Shown piece after piece: positions 38,066-48,741 of a DNA stretch of 64,000 bases. The stretch comes from Leptospira hartskeerlii (GTDB taxonomy: Bacteria > Spirochaetota > Leptospiria > Leptospirales > Leptospiraceae). Under the pieces are notes generated by a model. That model did not search any database. It was not told the DNA's origin and saw only the letters and a list, made by a program, of their open reading frames with translations. Position 1 is the stretch's first letter. Every line of letters begins with the position of its first letter. Both the position numbers and the translations under genes were made by a program. Location: NCBI RefSeq assembly GCF_002811475.1, contig NZ_NPDL01000008.1:1-64000 (forward strand). The letters are read 5' to 3'.

Positions 38066-39415
38066 ATGAAGAATTTTCCTACCTCCTTATTAGGCCAAAG
38101 AGTCCTGGTTCTCGGCGGGGGAGTTTCCGGCATGGCGGCTCTCCGACTCTTGAAAGAGAGACAGGCGAATGCTGTTCTTTGCAATTCGGAAGCTTTGCCG
38201 GATTCGAATGTGATGTTCGTAGGTGAAGATGTAATTTTAGCGGACCTTCTTCCTATCGCACTCATCGTAAAAAGTCCCGGTATTTCTCCTTCTCATCCGG
38301 TAATTTCCCAAGCAAATTCTCTCGCCATCCCGGTTGTTTCCGAAGTGGAATTAGCAAGAGCATTCTATTCCGGAAAATTGATCGGAGTCACGGGCACGGA
38401 CGGAAAATCCACCACCACTTCTCTCACAACTCATTTGGTTTCCGTTGATTTTCCCGGGGCAACTGCGGGAGGAAATATCGGTTTAGCATTCAGCGATTTT
38501 TGTCTAAAACCGATTCCACTTTCTGTGTTGGAACTTTCCAGCTATCAATTGGAAGATTCAGGCCCTTTAGAACTTAACGTATCCGTAATATTAAATCTTG
38601 CCTCGGATCATTTGGAAAGGCATAAAAGTTTGGATAATTATTTTGCTGCAAAGACCAGGATCGTAGACTCTTCCAATCATAGTCATACTCTTGTGACTAG
38701 CTCCAAACTTTTTAAAGAAAGGATCCAAAATTTGGGATGGTCTTGTAAAATTTTAGTCTTCGGTAGAGAAGCAAGTAATGACGCAATCATCTCTGAAGAA
38801 GAAAAGACCATCAAAACTGCAAAAGTAATTTACGATGCAAAAAATTTCCCTCTTCCTGGAGGCCATAATTTAGATAATTTGGCGGCTTCCATCTTGGCAG
38901 CGGAAGCTATCGGTGCAAAACCGGAGCATATCCAAAGCTTGATCGGAACTTTCAAAGGGCTTCCTCATCGTTTCCAACACGCGGGTAAAGCGGCAGGGAT
39001 TTCTTTTATAAATGATTCCAAGTCCACAAACCTTCACAGTATGCTTGCAGGTTTAAGCACTTGGAAGGACAAAAAAGGAACTTTTCTTATCTTGGGAGGA
39101 AGACCAAAAGCGGAGCCTTTGGAGCCTCTGAAAGAATTCTTAGCCTCGGGAATTGGCTGGGTTCTATTGATCGGAGAAGCAAGAGAAACCTGGACTTCAG
39201 TTATCTCTCCTATCTTAGGCTCTCACTTGATCTTAGCGGATAATTTGGAAGAGGGTTTTTCTCAGATCAAAACCGCCGTGCGTTCCGGAAGAGCTAGAGT
39301 ATCTTCCATAGTATTTTCGCCAGCATGTGCGAGTTTCGATCGATATAAAAACTTTGAGGAAAGAGGAAAACATTTTCTGAAGCTTGTATCCGATTGGACC
39401 AAAGAAGAACCTTAA
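38066..39415 (+). CDS. murD: UDP-N-acetylmuramoylalanine--D-glutamate ligase
   Basis: This is a 449-residue Mur ligase that adds D-Glu to UDP-MurNAc-L-Ala in peptidoglycan synthesis. The N-terminal nucleotide-sugar-binding part has VLVLGGGVSGMAALRLL. The ATP loop is TGTDGKSTTT (family usually TGTNGKTT-like). Further signatures are ELSSYQLED, NLASDHLERH, GLPHRFQHAG and FINDSKSTN. The C-terminal domain contains LILGGRPK and the FSPACASFDRYKNFEERG end. It is monocistronic here, divergent from the STAS gene. Confidence 0.96.
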   Translation: MKNFPTSLLGQRVLVLGGGVSGMAALRLLKERQANAVLCNSEALPDSNVMFVGEDVILADLLPIALIVKSPGISPSHPVISQANSLAIPVVSEVELARAFYSGKLIGVTGTDGKSTTTSLTTHLVSVDFPGATAGGNIGLAFSDFCLKPIPLSVLELSSYQLEDSGPLELNVSVILNLASDHLERHKSLDNYFAAKTRIVDSSNHSHTLVTSSKLFKERIQNLGWSCKILVFGREASNDAIISEEEKTIKTAKVIYDAKNFPLPGGHNLDNLAASILAAEAIGAKPEHIQSLIGTFKGLPHRFQHAGKAAGISFINDSKSTNLHSMLAGLSTWKDKKGTFLILGGRPKAEPLEPLKEFLASGIGWVLLIGEARETWTSVISPILGSHLILADNLEEGFSQIKTAVRSGRARVSSIVFSPACASFDRYKNFEERGKHFLKLVSDWTKEEP

Positions 39416-39417
39416 AT

Positions 39418-41400
39418 TTACTTAATATGTCCTTGGTGGTTTAATTTTTCCCAGACCTTGGATTCTACGAATACTTTTAACAGATCTCCGTCCAAATGGT
39501 TTTCTTTGGCTTCCATTTCTAAAATGTCTAAAGCTCTATCTACCGGAACCGCTTTCTTGTAAGGTCTATCCTGATCCGTTAACGCATCGAATATATCTGA
39601 GATGGTCATGATCCGGGATTGGATCGGAATATCTTCGCCGGAAAGTCCTCTTGGATATCCTGTTCCATTTAATTTTTCATGGTGAGCATGCGCGATCGTA
39701 GGGACCATTTTCAGATCGCTTGTCCAGGGGATCTTACTCAAAAATTGGAATGTATGCTCCACATGGGACTCAATCTCTTTTCTTTCATCAAAATCCAAAG
39801 AACCTTTTTTGATGGTTAAAAATCCGAACTCATAAGGAGAGATCAGTTCCAGATTATCTCCTTCCGTGGTGATGTATTGCATCTTAGCAATCTCTTCTAA
39901 GAACTGAGAATTTGCCTCTTCCAATATAGAAGGTTCGTTACTCTGGCTGATGATCTGGAACATTGAACTGAGTCTTTTGCATTCTTCGTTAAACTCGAAT
40001 TCTATCGCTTTTTCAAAATCAGGGTATCCCGCATGACCGTGTTTTTTCAAATATTCCACTTTTCTTAAGTTCAATTTGGATTCGAAATCTTTCTTTAAGT
40101 AGCGGAATCGCCAGTCGATCAGACTGATCTCAAGTTCTTCTAACTTTTTGGCTTTGACCAAAACCTTTTCTCTTACTCCTACTTTACCAAAATCGTGAAG
40201 TAAAGAAGCGTATCTGATCTCTTTGAGCTGTTCTTTAGAAAATTTTGTGTCCTGATATTTTCCAAAGTTCACTCTGTCCAAGGTCTCGGCAAGTCCAACG
40301 GTCAATATGGCTACTCGGAAAGAGTGACCGCTAGTGGTCGGGTCCCTGGCTTCGATCGCATTTACGGACGCGGTCACAAATCCTTCGAATAATGTTTCGA
40401 TCTCTCTCAGAAGATAATTGTTCTGAATTGCCACAGCCGCTTGTCCCGCAACTCCAAGTACTAATTGAGTGGAATAATCGTCGAAAGGTTGGATCTCATC
40501 CCCTTTCATCTGTTCTACAGTCAGTTTCTGGTTAAAATTCCTTTTACGGTTGATTAGTTGAAGAACACCTACTACATCTCCCCGATGACCTTTCATCGGA
40601 ACAACCAGCATGGACTTTGTATGATAAGTTGATAATATATCAAAATTACTATTGAAGGAGAATTCAGCATCCTCCGGTAAATCGTACACGTCTTGAATAT
40701 TCAGTATTTTTCCGGTTTCCGCAACGTAACCAGCAATACTGGATTTATTGATCGGAAGAATGAACTCTTCCGTATCTATGCTCAATGCTGAAATTTTAAA
40801 ACGTAAATTTCGAACAAACCCTATATCATCTTGTTCTACCAGATATAAGGAACCGGAATCCGCATTACAAATCTCTCTGGCACTATATAAGATCTCTCTT
40901 AACAGTTTATCAAAATCTTTTTCGTTCGCGAGACTGATACCGATCCGAGTCAATCGATTGATCTCGTATTTCGCCGTATTGATCTTATGTAATAGATCGA
41001 ACTGATCCGTGATCATATGCAGATGTAAGAATCCGTTCGCGAATGTTTTAGAAAGATGTAGGTCGGAAGTAATCTCGGGCAATATCCCAAAGATCAGATC
41101 GTCTTCGATCTCGGTATTTTTATAACCTTCGTAACCAAGATCGGCATTCAAGATGAACCTGGCCAAGATCAGAGGATTCATTCTGAGCTGCTCTCTGATC
41201 TTAGTATGTTCTGATTCTAATGTTTTGTCGGAGATATAAAATAGAATGTCTACGAATTGAGGAGTATCCCTGATCTCTGCAAACTCGAAAAAGTTTTTTA
41301 GGTCGATCAGTTCTGCTTGGATCTTTGTACGGAGGATAGAAAGCCTTCCGGCAAGAGTAGCGGAATCCGTTACTATGTATTGCTTAAACTTGGATTCCAT
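39418..41400 (-). CDS. GAF-domain HD-GYP phosphodiesterase
   Basis: This 660-residue protein likely degrades cyclic-di-GMP in the cytoplasm. The first about 145 residues are unassigned. A GAF domain follows at about 155-340 ([52 protein letters not shown]). The C-terminal HD-GYP domain has SGHSFRVA, the HD pair in [10 protein letters not shown], the paired histidines in [17 protein letters not shown] with the GYP signature, and [15 protein letters not shown]. All metal-binding residues seem present. An insertion of about 100 residues lies between the HD and HHxxxxGTGYP motifs, longer than typical. It is convergent with murD, with 2 bases between stops. Confidence 0.92.
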   Translation of the reverse strand: MESKFKQYIVTDSATLAGRLSILRTKIQAELIDLKNFFEFAEIRDTPQFVDILFYISDKTLESEHTKIREQLRMNPLILARFILNADLGYEGYKNTEIEDDLIFGILPEITSDLHLSKTFANGFLHLHMITDQFDLLHKINTAKYEINRLTRIGISLANEKDFDKLLREILYSAREICNADSGSLYLVEQDDIGFVRNLRFKISALSIDTEEFILPINKSSIAGYVAETGKILNIQDVYDLPEDAEFSFNSNFDILSTYHTKSMLVVPMKGHRGDVVGVLQLINRKRNFNQKLTVEQMKGDEIQPFDDYSTQLVLGVAGQAAVAIQNNYLLREIETLFEGFVTASVNAIEARDPTTSGHSFRVAILTVGLAETLDRVNFGKYQDTKFSKEQLKEIRYASLLHDFGKVGVREKVLVKAKKLEELEISLIDWRFRYLKKDFESKLNLRKVEYLKKHGHAGYPDFEKAIEFEFNEECKRLSSMFQIISQSNEPSILEEANSQFLEEIAKMQYITTEGDNLELISPYEFGFLTIKKGSLDFDERKEIESHVEHTFQFLSKIPWTSDLKMVPTIAHAHHEKLNGTGYPRGLSGEDIPIQSRIMTISDIFDALTDQDRPYKKAVPVDRALDILEMEAKENHLDGDLLKVFVESKVWEKLNHQGHIK

Positions 41401-41502
41401 CCCGATTAACCCATCCTAAGCTTCTTTTGAAATCGTGAAAAGGAGTTTTTTTCAAGTTTTTTAGCCTTGGATATTCTTCGAAAAACGACCGTTTCTATAG
41501 GC

Positions 41503-43857
41503 CTAATTCTTCTTCCTTTCTGAATATACTTTATCTTTAATGATCTTTCCCCAATCCTTCACGAATTTTTGAGAATGTTCGTAACCTATCTCATACAATC
41601 TTTTATATTCGTCCCAATCGAATGTGGAAAAATCTCTTACTGGTAGCTCTACGAATATATCCGAAGTTTCTTTTGTTTTTAAAAGATTATTACGACTGGA
41701 TAATAACATAGATCTCATAAACAGCTCTCCAATATGAGGGAATGAATATCTATCCTCCTTTTTCATAAATTGATTTCCCAAAAGTTTTAAGGAAGAAGGT
41801 CCTTCTCCTGGAAATCTGGACTCTACTAATAATCCGTAAGTTTGATCCTTATTCGGTTGAGAACCTGCTCCTAAGTCTACCGAGATCAATACATCGGCTC
41901 CTTTTCTTCTAACTAAAGAACCGGGAAGATTGTCCCAAAGTCCTCCATCCACATACAAAGCGCCGTCGCTATAGAACGGAGGAAAGATCCCTGGTATAGA
42001 AGTACTGGCCCTGATCGCTTTCCACACTTCTCCTTGTTCAAAAACTTTTGGTTTTGAATTCGTAAGATCACATGCTACCGCTAAAAAAGGGATCCATAAT
42101 GTTTCTATTTTTCTGTTCCCAAAAAATTCTTTGATCGCTTTTGAATATTTTGCACCTTTTAAAATAGAAACAAATGGGAGGGTATAATCTCTTGTAAGTT
42201 TTGCTTCTATCCAAACTTCTTTGATGAGTCGTAAAGATTCGTCGAACCCATAACCCATCGCAAATAATCCGGCCATAATAGAACCGGCGCTCGTTCCTCC
42301 GATCAGGTCGATAGGGATCCCGGCTTCGCTCAAAGATCTAAGTAGTCCTAAGTGTGCGAAACCTTTTGCACCTCCTCCTGAAAGTGCAATGCCTACGGAT
42401 CTACTTTCTAATCTTCTCGCGATACGATCGAATTCCCCTTCTCTATTCTTTCTCAAGATAAGCTTTTGGCCCGGCAATTCATGAAGAATATTCTCTAATT
42501 CTTCCCAACGAGTATAAGAATCCTCCAAATAGATCACGGATTCTTTCATTGTTTCGCCGAGACTCCCTCCCTGGATCAAGTTCCAAGAATAAGAATTTTC
42601 TAATATTGGCCGGCCTGTTTCAGCAAGAAGAAGGATACGATCTGCCTGCCTAAGGCTTGTTTCTGCCCATATTGGATCTCCGGCGGGTTCGACTTCGAAT
42701 ACTACATTGTCGTATTCTTTCTCCAGTCCGCCAAACCAGGACAGAAGGTCAGGTATCCCGAAACGTATTCCATTTTTTTGATGTATCTTCTTCTCTTTTA
42801 AGAATTTAGAAAGTTTTCCTTCGTTTACAGATAAAGTAGAACCGAAAGATTTAAGTGATTTAGAAAGTTCGTTAGAAAAGTCCCTTAGAGGAAATCCTTC
42901 TGTAACCGGGACCAATGCAATTGTATGGACTTTTCGTCCGAATCGAGAGGATTCCTTATTCCTTTCTCCCAACCGTCTCGCGATTGTTTCAGTCACATGG
43001 AATAACGCTTCCGGAGATTCGGAGATAAATTTTCTAAATCCGTTCCTGGAAATTTGGATCACTTGAGAAGATCGGACCGCATACACGGAAGCGGAACGTG
43101 GTTCTCCTGTTAACAGAGACATTTCTCCGATGATGTCCCCTTTTGCAAATTCTCCTTCGCCTGTTATATTTCCGTGATCGTCCGAAACCGTGTATCTGAA
43201 TCTGCCTGATAATATTATAAAAAGTGAATTTCCAGGTTCACCTTGGAGCATCAATCTTTCTCCGCCTGGAACGTATAACCATCTTAAATATGGAGTCAAT
43301 TCTCCGATCTTTTTTCGATCCACATGAAAGAGTAATTCTAAATTAGAAATGAATCCCAGGATTTCTTTTTCGCTTGGTTCATACGAAGCCATCCTAAAAA
43401 ATCTTTTGGTCTCTAATCTTTCCTTCCAACGTTTAGAAGTCTCCGGATGTTCCGTTTCCCATTTATGCCAATTTTTAGAACTGATCCTCAAAAGTTTAGA
43501 GTCTGTTTCCGTCCTCACTCCAAACTTTCCTTCTTTCCAATGAAAGAATCCTGCCTCTCCAAAATGAGAACCCGGGCCTAAACTACGGATCATTAACTCT
43601 TCTCCGGAGGATGCCTTAGTGAATTCTTCACATTTTCCTTCCAAAAGAAAATAGAGCCATTCGGAAGATTTTTCGGGAGATAAAAGAACATTACCGGAAT
43701 TTACGGATCTATATTCAAAAAGTTTGGTGAATGACTCAGTTTCTTCCTGGCTCCAATCTCTGAACATTTCTCGATTGGACAGAAGTACAAATCCGAACCA
43801 TCCATCTCTTTCTTCTGCCCCGATCGTCGTTCCGGTCTTTTTCTTTTTTTCTCTCAC
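41503..43857 (-). CDS. Patatin-like phospholipase with two cyclic-nucleotide-binding domains
   Basis: This 784-residue protein has the layout of NTE-type (neuropathy target esterase-like) lysophospholipases. CNB domain 1 covers about residues 45-135. CNB domain 2 covers about 180-295 with the phosphate-binding cassette GEMSLLTGEPRSASV, where Arg254 corresponds to the cAMP-binding Arg. Domain 1 lacks that Arg. The middle region (310-470) is unassigned. The patatin domain has the oxyanion loop SGGGAKGFAHLG, nucleophile Ser523 in GGTSAGS, and Asp637 in DGGLWDN. No transmembrane helix was seen. It probably hydrolyses phospholipids or lysophospholipids under cyclic-nucleotide control. Confidence 0.92.
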   Translation of the reverse strand: MREKKKKTGTTIGAEERDGWFGFVLLSNREMFRDWSQEETESFTKLFEYRSVNSGNVLLSPEKSSEWLYFLLEGKCEEFTKASSGEELMIRSLGPGSHFGEAGFFHWKEGKFGVRTETDSKLLRISSKNWHKWETEHPETSKRWKERLETKRFFRMASYEPSEKEILGFISNLELLFHVDRKKIGELTPYLRWLYVPGGERLMLQGEPGNSLFIILSGRFRYTVSDDHGNITGEGEFAKGDIIGEMSLLTGEPRSASVYAVRSSQVIQISRNGFRKFISESPEALFHVTETIARRLGERNKESSRFGRKVHTIALVPVTEGFPLRDFSNELSKSLKSFGSTLSVNEGKLSKFLKEKKIHQKNGIRFGIPDLLSWFGGLEKEYDNVVFEVEPAGDPIWAETSLRQADRILLLAETGRPILENSYSWNLIQGGSLGETMKESVIYLEDSYTRWEELENILHELPGQKLILRKNREGEFDRIARRLESRSVGIALSGGGAKGFAHLGLLRSLSEAGIPIDLIGGTSAGSIMAGLFAMGYGFDESLRLIKEVWIEAKLTRDYTLPFVSILKGAKYSKAIKEFFGNRKIETLWIPFLAVACDLTNSKPKVFEQGEVWKAIRASTSIPGIFPPFYSDGALYVDGGLWDNLPGSLVRRKGADVLISVDLGAGSQPNKDQTYGLLVESRFPGEGPSSLKLLGNQFMKKEDRYSFPHIGELFMRSMLLSSRNNLLKTKETSDIFVELPVRDFSTFDWDEYKRLYEIGYEHSQKFVKDWGKIIKDKVYSERKKN

Positions 43858-43930
43858 GGTTTTAGTCTCTAGTATAACGCTATAGATCAGACTCGAAAAA
43901 AGTATAAGTATTACAATCTGAAATAATATC

Positions 43931-43969
43931 CAAAAAGAAAAACGCCCGGAGGAAAAATTCCCGCGGGCG
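43931..43969 (-). terminator. Intrinsic terminator after flgE
   Basis: CGCCCG (43943-43948) pairs with CGGGCG (43964-43969), with an inner GGAAAAATTCC arm extending the stem. On the minus strand the T tract TTTTTCTTTTTG follows. It lies 33 bases past the flgE stop and closes the flagellar operon. Confidence 0.85.
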
Positions 43970-44002
43970 CAAACAAAATGAATAGGAGATCTAAGTTAAC
44001 GA

Positions 44003-45397
44003 TTATCGTTTCAGACCCAGGACTTCCTGTAACATTTGGTCTGTGGTAGTGATCGTTCTGGAATTCGCTTGAAAACCTCTTTGAGTAACGATCATATCAG
44101 TAAACTGATCGGAAAGATCCACATTCGACATTTCTAATAGACCTGCGTTAATCTTTCCTCTACCTGCGATACCTGCTTCTCCGATCAAAGGTTCACCTGA
44201 GTTATTGGAGAATGCGAACATTGTATCCCCCGCCTTATCCAAACCGGCTGGGTTATTGAAAACTGCAGTTGCAATTCTTGCTAAAGGTTGCTTGATACCA
44301 TTGGAATATACACCTGTAACAGTTCCTGAATTATCAATGGAGAAGGACTCCAGATATCCCATAGTATATCCGTCTTGTTTCACTGCTTTAGTAGTAAAGT
44401 CGGAAGAGAACTGAGTAATCCCATCTACCATCCCAGCCTCGCCTAGAGCAAGATCAAAACTTTGGACTTGTGGATTGCCAGGAAGTTTGAAAGAAACTTT
44501 TGCGTTCAATTTTCCAGTGTTCATCACGTCAGTTCCATCGGAAACATATGTGATCTTTCCATCAGGAGTGAATCCGAACTCAAGCTCGGTAAGTCCAGGC
44601 ATCTGAGTGTTTTGTCCGCCTGTGGCAGCAACATCCACTGAAAGTTGAGTAGAATCAGTCAAAGACGTTCTTGCTTTCCATGTATTCTCACGTACTTTAT
44701 AGAATTCCATTTTGAATTCTCTCTCAGCACCTTGGTCATCAAAAACCTTGATAGTAGTTACATGCCCTCTTCTCGCTTTAGGATCCGGATCATTGATCAT
44801 AGCAGTGATCTCTTCTTGAGTTGCATCAGGCGGAACAGCTTGTACGGAAGAATTCAAGTTGGATCTAAAATCCACTTTGGAAGTAGCTCTTGCAGGCTCT
44901 TTAGAATATACCGGAATTATAATGTCTTCGATAGAAGCGGAAGAGTTGATATACTTATTTCCTTTTTCATCTAGGCGGGAGTTCCAACCTTGCACTTTTA
45001 AACCGTTTGCAGGGTTTACATAATAACCGTTTTTATCTAAGTTAAATGCACCGGCTCTTGTATAGAACTGTTTATCTCCGTCTTTTACGATAAAGAAACC
45101 TTCTCCGGAGATTGCAACGTCGGTATTTTTACCGGTGGTCTGTAAAGCACCTTGGGTCATGATCTTATCGATCGCAGCAATCAACGCTCCAAGACCAACT
45201 TGTTGAGGGTTGACCCCTCCAATGTTTTCCTTAGGCTCGGAAGCTCCTCTTAACTCTTGGGAGATCATATCCTGAAAAGTGACACGTTCCGTTTTAAAAC
45301 CGTGGGTGTTCACGTTGGAAATATTGTTACCGATTACGTCCATCCGCACTTGGTGGTTTTTTAAACCGGAAACTCCTGAATAAAGGGATCTCATCAT
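44003..45397 (-). CDS. flgE: Flagellar hook protein
   Basis: This 464-residue protein polymerises into the hook joining the periplasmic flagellar motor to the filament. The N-terminal rod/hook motif [19 protein letters not shown] with [15 protein letters not shown], and the C-terminal [20 protein letters not shown] and [18 protein letters not shown] heptads, are conserved. The central domain is variable. I find no cysteine in the whole protein. Other spirochaete hooks are cross-linked through a Cys and a Lys, and here the comparable segment reads [10 protein letters not shown] with Ser. It is the last gene after fliK-like and flgD. Confidence 0.95.
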   Translation of the reverse strand: MMRSLYSGVSGLKNHQVRMDVIGNNISNVNTHGFKTERVTFQDMISQELRGASEPKENIGGVNPQQVGLGALIAAIDKIMTQGALQTTGKNTDVAISGEGFFIVKDGDKQFYTRAGAFNLDKNGYYVNPANGLKVQGWNSRLDEKGNKYINSSASIEDIIIPVYSKEPARATSKVDFRSNLNSSVQAVPPDATQEEITAMINDPDPKARRGHVTTIKVFDDQGAEREFKMEFYKVRENTWKARTSLTDSTQLSVDVAATGGQNTQMPGLTELEFGFTPDGKITYVSDGTDVMNTGKLNAKVSFKLPGNPQVQSFDLALGEAGMVDGITQFSSDFTTKAVKQDGYTMGYLESFSIDNSGTVTGVYSNGIKQPLARIATAVFNNPAGLDKAGDTMFAFSNNSGEPLIGEAGIAGRGKINAGLLEMSNVDLSDQFTDMIVTQRGFQANSRTITTTDQMLQEVLGLKR

Positions 45398-45427
45398 GGC
45401 GCTTATACCTCGAAATTTTCTATTTAA

Positions 45428-46147
45428 TTAATAATTGCTATCGTTCGGTTTTCCGGGAAAACTCCATCCTGGAGCACCGGAACTTGTTTCTTCAAAAGCA
45501 GAATCATTCTGATTTTGTAATGTTTCTGGAAATTGTTGAGCCTGCATTGATTGCGATGTTGGAGTTCCTACAGGCGAGTTAAGAGCAGATCCTACGGCAC
45601 CAATTGGAGCCGCGGCTTTTGGAGCGGGCGCTCCAGTTTGCCCTTCTTGCTGATTAATCACAGCGGGATCAGTGATCAAAGTGATCGCATCAATTTCTAC
45701 GGTTCTACCGTTGACTCTTACGAAAGACTTACCTTCTCCGTCGAAGAATAATGCGCCTGCGGTTCCTACGACATTCTCTCCGGTCACAAAATCAGGTCCG
45801 GAAACAATTTTTCCTACAAGGGAGAAACTTTGGCGATTGGTCATCTTCCCAATTCCTTGGGAGATATTATTCATCTGCTCTAAAGAGGAGAATTGCGCCA
45901 TCTGTGCGATAAAGTCTTGGTCTTTAACAGGATTTGTAGGGTCTTGAGAAGAAAGTTGAGTGATCAATAGTTTCAGAAAATCATCTTTTCCTAATGCTTT
46001 CGCAGTGGAACGAATTTCGATCCCTTGGAGCCCGCTTTTTTCTTCCTTCTCCAATTTATCAAAATGCTTCCTTAAATCGTAACTTCTGTCTCCTTCGAGA
46101 TAGCGGCTACGTGTAGCTTCATTAGAAACTGCGTTTGCTTCAGGCAT
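45428..46147 (-). CDS. flgD: Flagellar hook capping protein
   Basis: This 239-residue protein is the scaffold on which FlgE subunits assemble. The N-terminal FlgD signature is [20 protein letters not shown] then [21 protein letters not shown]. The central region ([20 protein letters not shown] and DPAVINQQ) follows. The Gln/Pro-rich C-terminal tail (about 175-239) contains VGTPTS encoded by a copy of the short palindrome family. The gene starts 10 bases after the fliK-like gene and ends 30 bases before flgE. Confidence 0.94.
   Translation of the reverse strand: MPEANAVSNEATRSRYLEGDRSYDLRKHFDKLEKEEKSGLQGIEIRSTAKALGKDDFLKLLITQLSSQDPTNPVKDQDFIAQMAQFSSLEQMNNISQGIGKMTNRQSFSLVGKIVSGPDFVTGENVVGTAGALFFDGEGKSFVRVNGRTVEIDAITLITDPAVINQQEGQTGAPAPKAAAPIGAVGSALNSPVGTPTSQSMQAQQFPETLQNQNDSAFEETSSGAPGWSFPGKPNDSNY
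45557..45572. repeat. TGTAGGA-type palindrome inside flgD
   Basis: TGTTGGAGTTCCTACA lies in the tail-encoding part of flgD and is read as V-G-T-P-T. It is identical to the copy at 268-283. Confidence 0.75.
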
Positions 46148-46157
46148 GATCCTCTCC

Positions 46158-47627
46158 TTAAACCAAGATGTTTAAGCGTTTATCAGTATTCTTTTCGGCG
46201 AATTCCGGATTTTCTATAGACTCCATTTCTAAAACTTCTTCCGAATCGGAAGAATTCGAAAAACCGGAAGTTTCAAACCCAAAACCTTCTTGGTCAAAAA
46301 AGCGGGAAGAATCTTGTCCGTCCCAACTCATGCGTAATGAGTCTTCTGACTCTACGATCAACGACTGAAGATCCAATCCTTGTTCTTTAAAATCTTTGCG
46401 TAGCTGTTCCAAATCTCCGGCGAATAATTTTCTCACCTGATCCGACTCTACTAAAATTTTGCCTTGGACCTTATCGTCTTCTACAGTGATGCGCAAGGAA
46501 ACCCTTCCCAACTCTCTTGGATTCAATCTGAGAGTTGCTTCCGATTTTCCATTCTCAACTATATTCAATTTTGCTGATTGAACCAATCTCTGAAAGTTTT
46601 CCTTCATTTGAGAACGATCCATAGAAGATCCCGGATTCGTTTTGGAAGGTTTAGAATTCTGACCAGAAACTTCCTGGCTCTTCTCCACTACTCCAAGTCC
46701 TGCTTTTAAGAGAGTAAATGTGGTTTCGTTCCCATTTCTTTGGGAGAAGTCCTGGTTACCGGAACCTTTACCGGAAGTATCTGATTTAGAAGCCTCTTCC
46801 ACCTGAACCGCTTTCGCTGCTTGGTTTTTGGAAACCATAGAAAGAGTTTCCTGTTTTTTCTCTCTGGTAATTTTCCAGTTCTCTGACTCAGGAATGAAAT
46901 TTTCTTTATGAGAATCTTTTAATACGGTTAAGATCTTTTCTTCGTTTGCAGGTTTGGAGAATTTACGCGCTTCTTCCAAACTTTTAAGACCTTCATCCAG
47001 ACTTTCTTTCTCTGGAGTTTTTTTGGCATCTTTAATAGAACGTTTTTCTTCCGGCTGATTCGATTTTAAATTGGAAACATTTCCAGTTTCTTCTTTTTGC
47101 TGAGCTTTAGGAGTTTCTTCTTTGGAATGTCTTTGGATTTTTTTGAATGATAGTGATTCTTCTTGGTTTGCGGCACTCGCAACTTCCTTTTCTTTTTTGG
47201 CCTCGAGTCCCGCCAAGAACACACTCATCTGTGTGATAAAAGGAGAATCTAATTCTTCCGATTCGAACTCAGTATCGATCTCTTCTTCCTGCTCGGAATC
47301 TGCTTCTCCCAGTTCTGCCTTTTGGACCTTCTTCTCGGAAAAACGTGCTAATTTTTCGTTCTCTTCTTCCGAATCAGTCTCTTTTACTTCTTCGTCTTCG
47401 GATCTTACGAATAATTCAGGCTCTTTGGACTCTTCCACTTCGGAAGATCTTTCTTCTTTGATCTCGGACTTCTGCCCTTCTTCTAAAACCTTTTGGGAGC
47501 GAAGCTGAATTGACTTCATCAGGTCCATAAAACTTACGGAAGGAGCGGAAGCTTTTTCTGAAACGTTAGATACCTTTGGCTCCGCCGAAAGTGAATATCC
47601 TTCTTGTCCTTCTGTTCTAATCTGCAT
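46158..47627 (-). CDS. fliK: FliK-like hook-length control protein
   Basis: This 489-residue protein has a long, highly charged and probably unfolded region (residues about 20-350, rich in Glu, Lys and Ser), the molecular ruler part. A C-terminal Flg_hook domain (about 355-455) has [20 protein letters not shown] and [20 protein letters not shown]. FliK measures hook length and switches the export apparatus. Its position just before flgD and flgE fits. AAGGGG precedes the ATG with 6-nt spacing, and a TATAAT-like -10 lies about 50 bases upstream near 47686. Confidence 0.9.
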   Translation of the reverse strand: MQIRTEGQEGYSLSAEPKVSNVSEKASAPSVSFMDLMKSIQLRSQKVLEEGQKSEIKEERSSEVEESKEPELFVRSEDEEVKETDSEEENEKLARFSEKKVQKAELGEADSEQEEEIDTEFESEELDSPFITQMSVFLAGLEAKKEKEVASAANQEESLSFKKIQRHSKEETPKAQQKEETGNVSNLKSNQPEEKRSIKDAKKTPEKESLDEGLKSLEEARKFSKPANEEKILTVLKDSHKENFIPESENWKITREKKQETLSMVSKNQAAKAVQVEEASKSDTSGKGSGNQDFSQRNGNETTFTLLKAGLGVVEKSQEVSGQNSKPSKTNPGSSMDRSQMKENFQRLVQSAKLNIVENGKSEATLRLNPRELGRVSLRITVEDDKVQGKILVESDQVRKLFAGDLEQLRKDFKEQGLDLQSLIVESEDSLRMSWDGQDSSRFFDQEGFGFETSGFSNSSDSEEVLEMESIENPEFAEKNTDKRLNILV

Positions 47628-47749
47628 AGTTCGCCCCTTGCAGTATAAGGATCGAAAGATCTGTGGATTCCTTGATATAATTATAAGATTATCTTCTTCC
47701 TTTATTGGATTATGTCGTATTGAATAAGATCAGGTAGGAACTCATACCC

Positions 47750-47947
47750 TCAATTATACCCGGCGAGCTCTTCCAAGATCCAAGCATGAGCGTCCTGGAC
47801 CGTTTTATGTAGGTCCTCCAACTTATGAAGATCCATTTTCAGGGAGCCGTTCTCAAAGTGTAGATGCACATGTCCGCAATTGGCGCATAAATCCACTATA
47901 AAGTAGCTTCTTTCGGAGATCCGGATCGGGCGGCAGTATTCTTCCAT
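47750..47947 (-). CDS. Small conserved-looking protein with a CxxC motif
   Basis: This 65-residue protein of unknown function has a very good ribosome site, AGAGGA, 5 bases before its ATG, which supports it as real. It contains VDLCANCGHVHLHFENG, a CxxC plus His-x-His that could bind zinc or another metal, followed by a short helix (LHKLEDLHKTVQDAHAWILE). It precedes the fliK-like gene by 122 bases on the same strand, so it may be part of the flagellar transcript or separate. Confidence 0.65.
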   Translation of the reverse strand: MEEYCRPIRISERSYFIVDLCANCGHVHLHFENGSLKMDLHKLEDLHKTVQDAHAWILEELAGYN

Positions 47948-48193
47948 GATTGTCCTCTTTCCCTCAGGATTTCTTTTTGTTGGAAATTGTAAAATTGATT
48001 TTGAGACTCAATTCTAATAGATCCAAATATAGACTAGACTAATGAAATATGGAAAAGATTCTGATAGGCAGTTCACTAATCTTGCTCGGGCTAAAGTTTG
48101 AGAATTGAAACGCTAAAGATTTCCCCTAATACAACTATACATATAAATAGTTTATCTATTGCTTTAAATAGTGTATTATTAAGCATTGATTGA

Positions 48194-48439
48194 ATGCCAA
48201 AAGTTTTTGAAAGAGATGGTTATAAGTTTTTCTTTTTTGCAAACGAAGGAAATCCTCGAGAACCAATTCACATTCATGTGAGAAGAGGAGAAAAATTAGC
48301 AAAATTCTGGCTAAAACCAAGCGTAATGTTAGATGCTAACTACGGATTTAATTCCAAAGAATTAAATTGGATTGAAGGAGAGATTGAGAAAAATTTAATT
48401 CTCATAGAAGGCAAATGGAATGATTTCTTCGGTATCTGA
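48194..48439 (+). CDS. DUF4160-family protein
   Basis: This 81-residue protein matches the DUF4160 pattern. It opens with KVFERDGYKFFFFANEGNP, then REPIHIHVRRGEKLAKFWL (the conserved HIHV core), a short middle, and ELNWIEGEIEKNL...WNDFF. Genes of this family are generally paired with DUF2442 genes, as here, and are often found in mobile or toxin-antitoxin-like settings. Two sampled 60-base rows in it have 38% and 33% GC, below the neighbours. There is no clear ribosome site upstream. Biochemical function is unknown. Confidence 0.85.
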   Translation: MPKVFERDGYKFFFFANEGNPREPIHIHVRRGEKLAKFWLKPSVMLDANYGFNSKELNWIEGEIEKNLILIEGKWNDFFGI

Positions 48440-48686
48440 AGCAAAAGCTCAAAAAATTTGGTTTGATGAAGATAATCTTTGGTTATCTTTATATGATGGC
48501 AGGACTTTATCAGTTCCACTTGCTTATTTTCCTCGATTAAGAAAGGCTAATAAAGAGCAACTTGAAAGATATGAAATTAGCGGAGGTGGTATAGGTCTTC
48601 ATTGGGATGCTTTAGATGAAGATATTAGTGTTCCTGGTCTCTTGCTAGGAAATGGCGATCTCGCCTCATATAATAAAAAATTATAA
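48420..48686 (+). CDS. DUF2442-family protein
   Basis: This 88-residue partner of the DUF4160 gene overlaps it by 20 bases and so is translationally coupled. DUF2442 features are KIWFDEDNLWLSLYDGRTLS, VPLAYFPRLRKAN, and the C-terminal GIGLHWDALDEDISVPGLLL. In other genomes such two-gene units resemble toxin-antitoxin modules, with DUF2442 sometimes linked to HTH domains, but no toxic activity can be inferred here. No terminator is visible before the convergent carB end. Confidence 0.85.
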   Translation: MISSVSEAKAQKIWFDEDNLWLSLYDGRTLSVPLAYFPRLRKANKEQLERYEISGGGIGLHWDALDEDISVPGLLLGNGDLASYNKKL

Positions 48687-48741
48687 ATCCTTATGATGCT
48701 TCGCTGATTGAGCGGAGAGCGCGGTTCGAGAAGTCGCCAAT

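Noticed and set aside
48687..48741. tRNA-like GCGGTTCGAGAAG between DUF2442 and carB
   Set aside because: Only 54 bases are free there, too few for a tRNA, and no cloverleaf fits.
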